Assembly (NCBI GenBank): GCA_027886175.1
Contig: JAJNNQ010000013.1
Span: 7,149,501-7,213,500, forward strand
DNA length: 64,000 nt
From: Phylloscopus collybita
Lineage: Eukaryota > Chordata > Aves > Passeriformes > Phylloscopidae
Direction of reading: 5' to 3'
Every line of letters starts with the position of its first letter. Position 1 is the stretch's first letter. The position numbers and the translations under genes are program-made. The notes beneath the pieces are model-generated. The model had not been told where the DNA came from and did not search any database. It worked only from the letters and a program-made list of their open reading frames with translations. This document shows, in pieces, positions 61,001 to 64,000 of the stretch.

Positions 61001-61432
61001 TGAGCTACTCTCATTTCTGCCACGGAGGCAAAGCCACCATTTCATTCCCTCAAGCTAAGCAGTGTATGATGGGCAACAATTCAGAATTAATTTGACAGTA
61101 ATGGAGTTGACAACTATTACTGTGAGGTATTTCTGCTATGAACATTGTCATCCTGTCCTCATTTCACACATACCCCACATCCTCCACCCCCTCCCCCCCG
61201 CCCCCAAATTTTGGTGTTACAAGGCATCCCTGAGCAGCAGACAACCCCATACACAGTGCACACACATATACCCTGCTGTCCGGGCACAGCAGCAACTTTG
61301 GACTTGGCTTCTTTGGATACAGCTGCTGTAGCTTGGAGGTATGAAATAGCCCCATCAGTAAGGGGCTTCAAAGTACATAACACACACAGGTCCATGGGAA
61401 GGGGCAATTCCTTCTGAACAGGAGTCAGGCCT

Positions 61433-61510
61433 AGAATCATAAACTAATTTTGGTTGGAAGGAATTTTTGGAGCTTGTGTCGTCCAACACCTTGCTAAAAT
61501 CATAGAATAT
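61433..61510 (-). mobile_element. CR1 3'-end fragment
   Basis: Inverted tail beginning TAGAATCATAAACTAATTTT and then GGTTGGAAGGAATTTTTGGA on the plus strand. A second TCATAGAATAT motif at about 61500 may be part of another, older tail. Confidence 0.7.
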
Positions 61511-64000
61511 CTTAGGCAAAAATGCTTATTATTTTCTTTCTGGCTTTCCTTCTAATTAAAATGCCCAAAAGAAAATGGCAGTGGAAGGCTGGGTGCATGA
61601 CAAGAAAAAACAGTGCAGGTTACATTTAAAACATGTGCAGTTCCTTTCTTTCTAACACAGGTATCAGTGCAGGATGAATAGTGCTGAGACCAATATAATT
61701 ATAAAAACAGACACAACTGGCTACAATCACTACACAATATCAGAGTGGATCCTCTCCCTGTCTGCAATGATTTGATGTATTAATACCCACATTGTAATTT
61801 GGGTCTTGCAACCCCGAGAATGAGGGCAAATAATGAATGGTGAAGAAAGCTGAGCAGCAGTTTCTTTATACTGCACTCAAAACCACTTCCCTTAGACTTC
61901 TCTTCCCATTTCTGAAATGAAACGTGATGTCAGCCTGCCTTGTGGGCCTGCCACGCCGGATATCCCTGCTCAGCAGAGAGCTGCATTGCCCCCAGCCTGC
62001 AGCGCTTACCCACAGGAAGCACGGCACAGAGCTGCTCCAGGCTCACTGCCAGTGCCTCGGGCACGGCCTCTCCTTGATCCCAACCCGCTGGACGTAATGA
62101 GTCAGTGCCCTTCCTGTGGAGAGCCAGGCTAGAGACAGATGCTGGAGCTGGTCACTGCAGAAACCCAAACATGGCAAAAATGCCAAGGTGTGTGAGGACA
62201 GGCATTGCAAGCAAGGACATTGGTAAGGTTCCTATCTAGCTAATGAAAGAGATTTCCTTAACATTTAATGTCTCAGCAGCTGAATTTGTAAAATCAAAAC
62301 TTAATGTTCTACTAAGGTATTAACACGAAGTCTCAACTCCATTCAAGTCAATAGGGAGCCTCATCTTTGACTTCACTCTGAATAGCTGGTGTAGGCTTAT
62401 ATGAGTAACTAGCCCTGTATCACAGCAACTATCATAAAAAGATATCATGTATAACAATCTGTTTTATGATTTTTATCAGTATGATACTTGGAAAGCTTCA
62501 GGAAACAAGATAATTCCAGGAGAGTTCTGTAAATGTAACTTTTCCGAGAATAACAACACTGCCTACTTGGTCTAATCTAATAAACAATGTTTGCCAGTTC
62601 CAGGTAGCAAATACCTCGAACAGAACTCCAACAGAACACAGTCAAGTAAGTCCTTCCTTTGCTTTAAACACAGACAACAGGAACATCAGTTATCCCACAT
62701 GCTGCTGATAAAAATTGGGTGGTTTATTTTTTTCTGAAACTCTCCCTGTTGGTTTCCTGTGTAGACACAGGCAAGGCAGGCACAGGGGCTGTGTGTCACT
62801 TCTGCTTCTCTGGAATGAAATGAGCTCCACTACCAACTTCTCAGGAGACAGGTAATGATCAAGATTTTGATCTTTTGATGAGCTGCAGCATAGAAGAGCA
62901 AGATGCTTTCATTATTAATATTCTCATACATTTGTTCTGTAGTAATTTATTGCACAAGCCAAGAATTATTCCTCAAAGAAGTGTAAAAGATAAATCCTCT
63001 CAAGCTGTTCTATGAGTGACAGAGCCAGGGAATGCTGGATTCCTACAGATCTTGGTTCTTTGCCTCCTGAATTCTGCTTCCTCCTCTCTTAATAGCAGCT
63101 CTGCTGCATGTTCCCTGCAACACCCACTGGGTATGGAGAGCACACATTACAGTCACCACAGCCATCACAGGCTGGCCAGCTGACCAGGTTAAATAAAATG
63201 CCTGTATGCTGCACACTTTTTTTTTCTCACATGGGGGGTCGTTAAGCTGAGGAGTCTGCCCTCTGTGTAGCTATTATTTTTTTCAAGAAAAAGCCCTCTT
63301 AGGATCACACTTGCAGGATTTAAATGAAGCCAAGGATGGCCAACAGGCCTGAAATCTGTGGGACAGAGTAAAAACAGAGAATCAACCACAAAAATCTTCT
63401 CACTTTAGGAAACTGGGGATGCTTCTCCTACCCCTCATGTGTGGGATGGAAATATCAAGACTCCCAGACAACCCTCTGTTTTATGGCAATAAAGAGCAAT
63501 ACAATTAGGCATTTTCATGTTTTAAAGGTAGTTTCCCTATGTTGTCACAACAGAGTTAAATCCTTTTTTATGTTCCAGATAAGCATTTAACAATCTTAAT
63601 GTAATCATTATAGATTTTCAAACCTCTTGGTTTAGGGATAATTCTTATAGCATATTTTATTGAAAATTGCTAGTATGATGGAGTGAATAGAGACTGTACT
63701 TTTGTCTAAAATTTCATAAGGGAAAATGTCGCATATGGATAAACTACATTTCTAATGCCTTGAAAATATAAAGTATTGAACCTAATTCTAAAGCTGTCAT
63801 TTTTACAATTGAATTTAACTTTTTGGCCTTAAGATCAGTATTCCATTAAGTCACAGGCTGATGAAAGATGTGTAGGTAATAGGAGGAGCAGCAGCCTGTT
63901 CTTTGGCCTGGCTAACTGCAGACAGTCCAAACAGTTATTTTAATACATCTTACTCTGTTAGGAGAATTACAGTGTCATGCATTTGTGCTTACAGCAGTAG
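61511..64000. other. Intergenic, nothing recognised
   Basis: Mixed-composition unique sequence to the window edge. A slightly CpG-richer patch lies at 61940-62110. No exon was identified. Confidence 0.5.

Larger units (their letters stand above)
54397..61432. other. Intergenic, only simple repeats seen
   Basis: Unique sequence with the (GAT)n and (GGAA)n tracts. A 126-codon plus-strand frame at 56819-57199 has no recognisable similarity and no exon structure that I can support. Confidence 0.5.

Noticed and set aside
1..64000. Operon, CRISPR, phage, defence-system or tRNA-cluster content
   Set aside because: Nothing of the kind is visible. The window has vertebrate gene structure and avian CR1 repeats.

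Overview
This is a vertebrate nuclear genome window, almost certainly from a bird. The evidence is widely spaced, 5'-truncated CR1 LINE fragments with the avian 3' end, intron-containing genes with CpG-island promoters, and many short mononucleotide runs. There are no operons, phage, CRISPR arrays or other bacterial features, and I found no new multi-gene system.

Two genes can be read confidently, both on the minus strand. SLC30A1 (zinc exporter ZnT1) occupies 13520-18483 as two coding exons joined by a phase-1 intron. It encodes 514 residues and its start lies in a CpG island (about 17860-19090) that contains a metal-response element. NEK2 (centrosomal cell-cycle kinase) occupies 37060-44845. 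I reconstructed it as nine coding exons that join in frame to 447 residues. The neighbouring placement of SLC30A1 and NEK2 on one strand matches the amniote order I remember (RD3 - SLC30A1 - NEK2 - LPGAT1), but I found no RD3 or LPGAT1 exon here.

Layout. 1-13500: sequence downstream of SLC30A1, with a CRE-like/AP-1 cluster near 6 kb, an A/TA microsatellite, an old MIR-like SINE and probable 3' UTR. 13520-19090: SLC30A1 and its promoter island. 19100-37000: gene-poor spacer with an unassigned CpG island at 31.07-31.42 kb, a perfect 18-bp hairpin at 32.47 kb and CR1 fragments. 37060-45150: NEK2 with its promoter island, whose 33-bp tandem repeat carries three CCAAT boxes next to a CDE/CHR element. 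45200-64000: intergenic sequence with four CR1 pieces, a (GGAA)n tract and a cluster of protein-like but interrupted reading frames at 53.1-54.4 kb.

The genes are not known to work together: SLC30A1 exports zinc and NEK2 promotes centrosome separation. The most notable observations concern NEK2: a GC-AG intron, an extra 82-nt intron, a six-glutamine CAG run, an apparent absence of the PP1-docking motif and KEN box with the C-terminal Met-Arg tail kept, a possible short isoform ending in the last intron, and the phased CCAAT repeat promoter. Comparisons with human proteins are from memory and gene models were not tested against transcripts.
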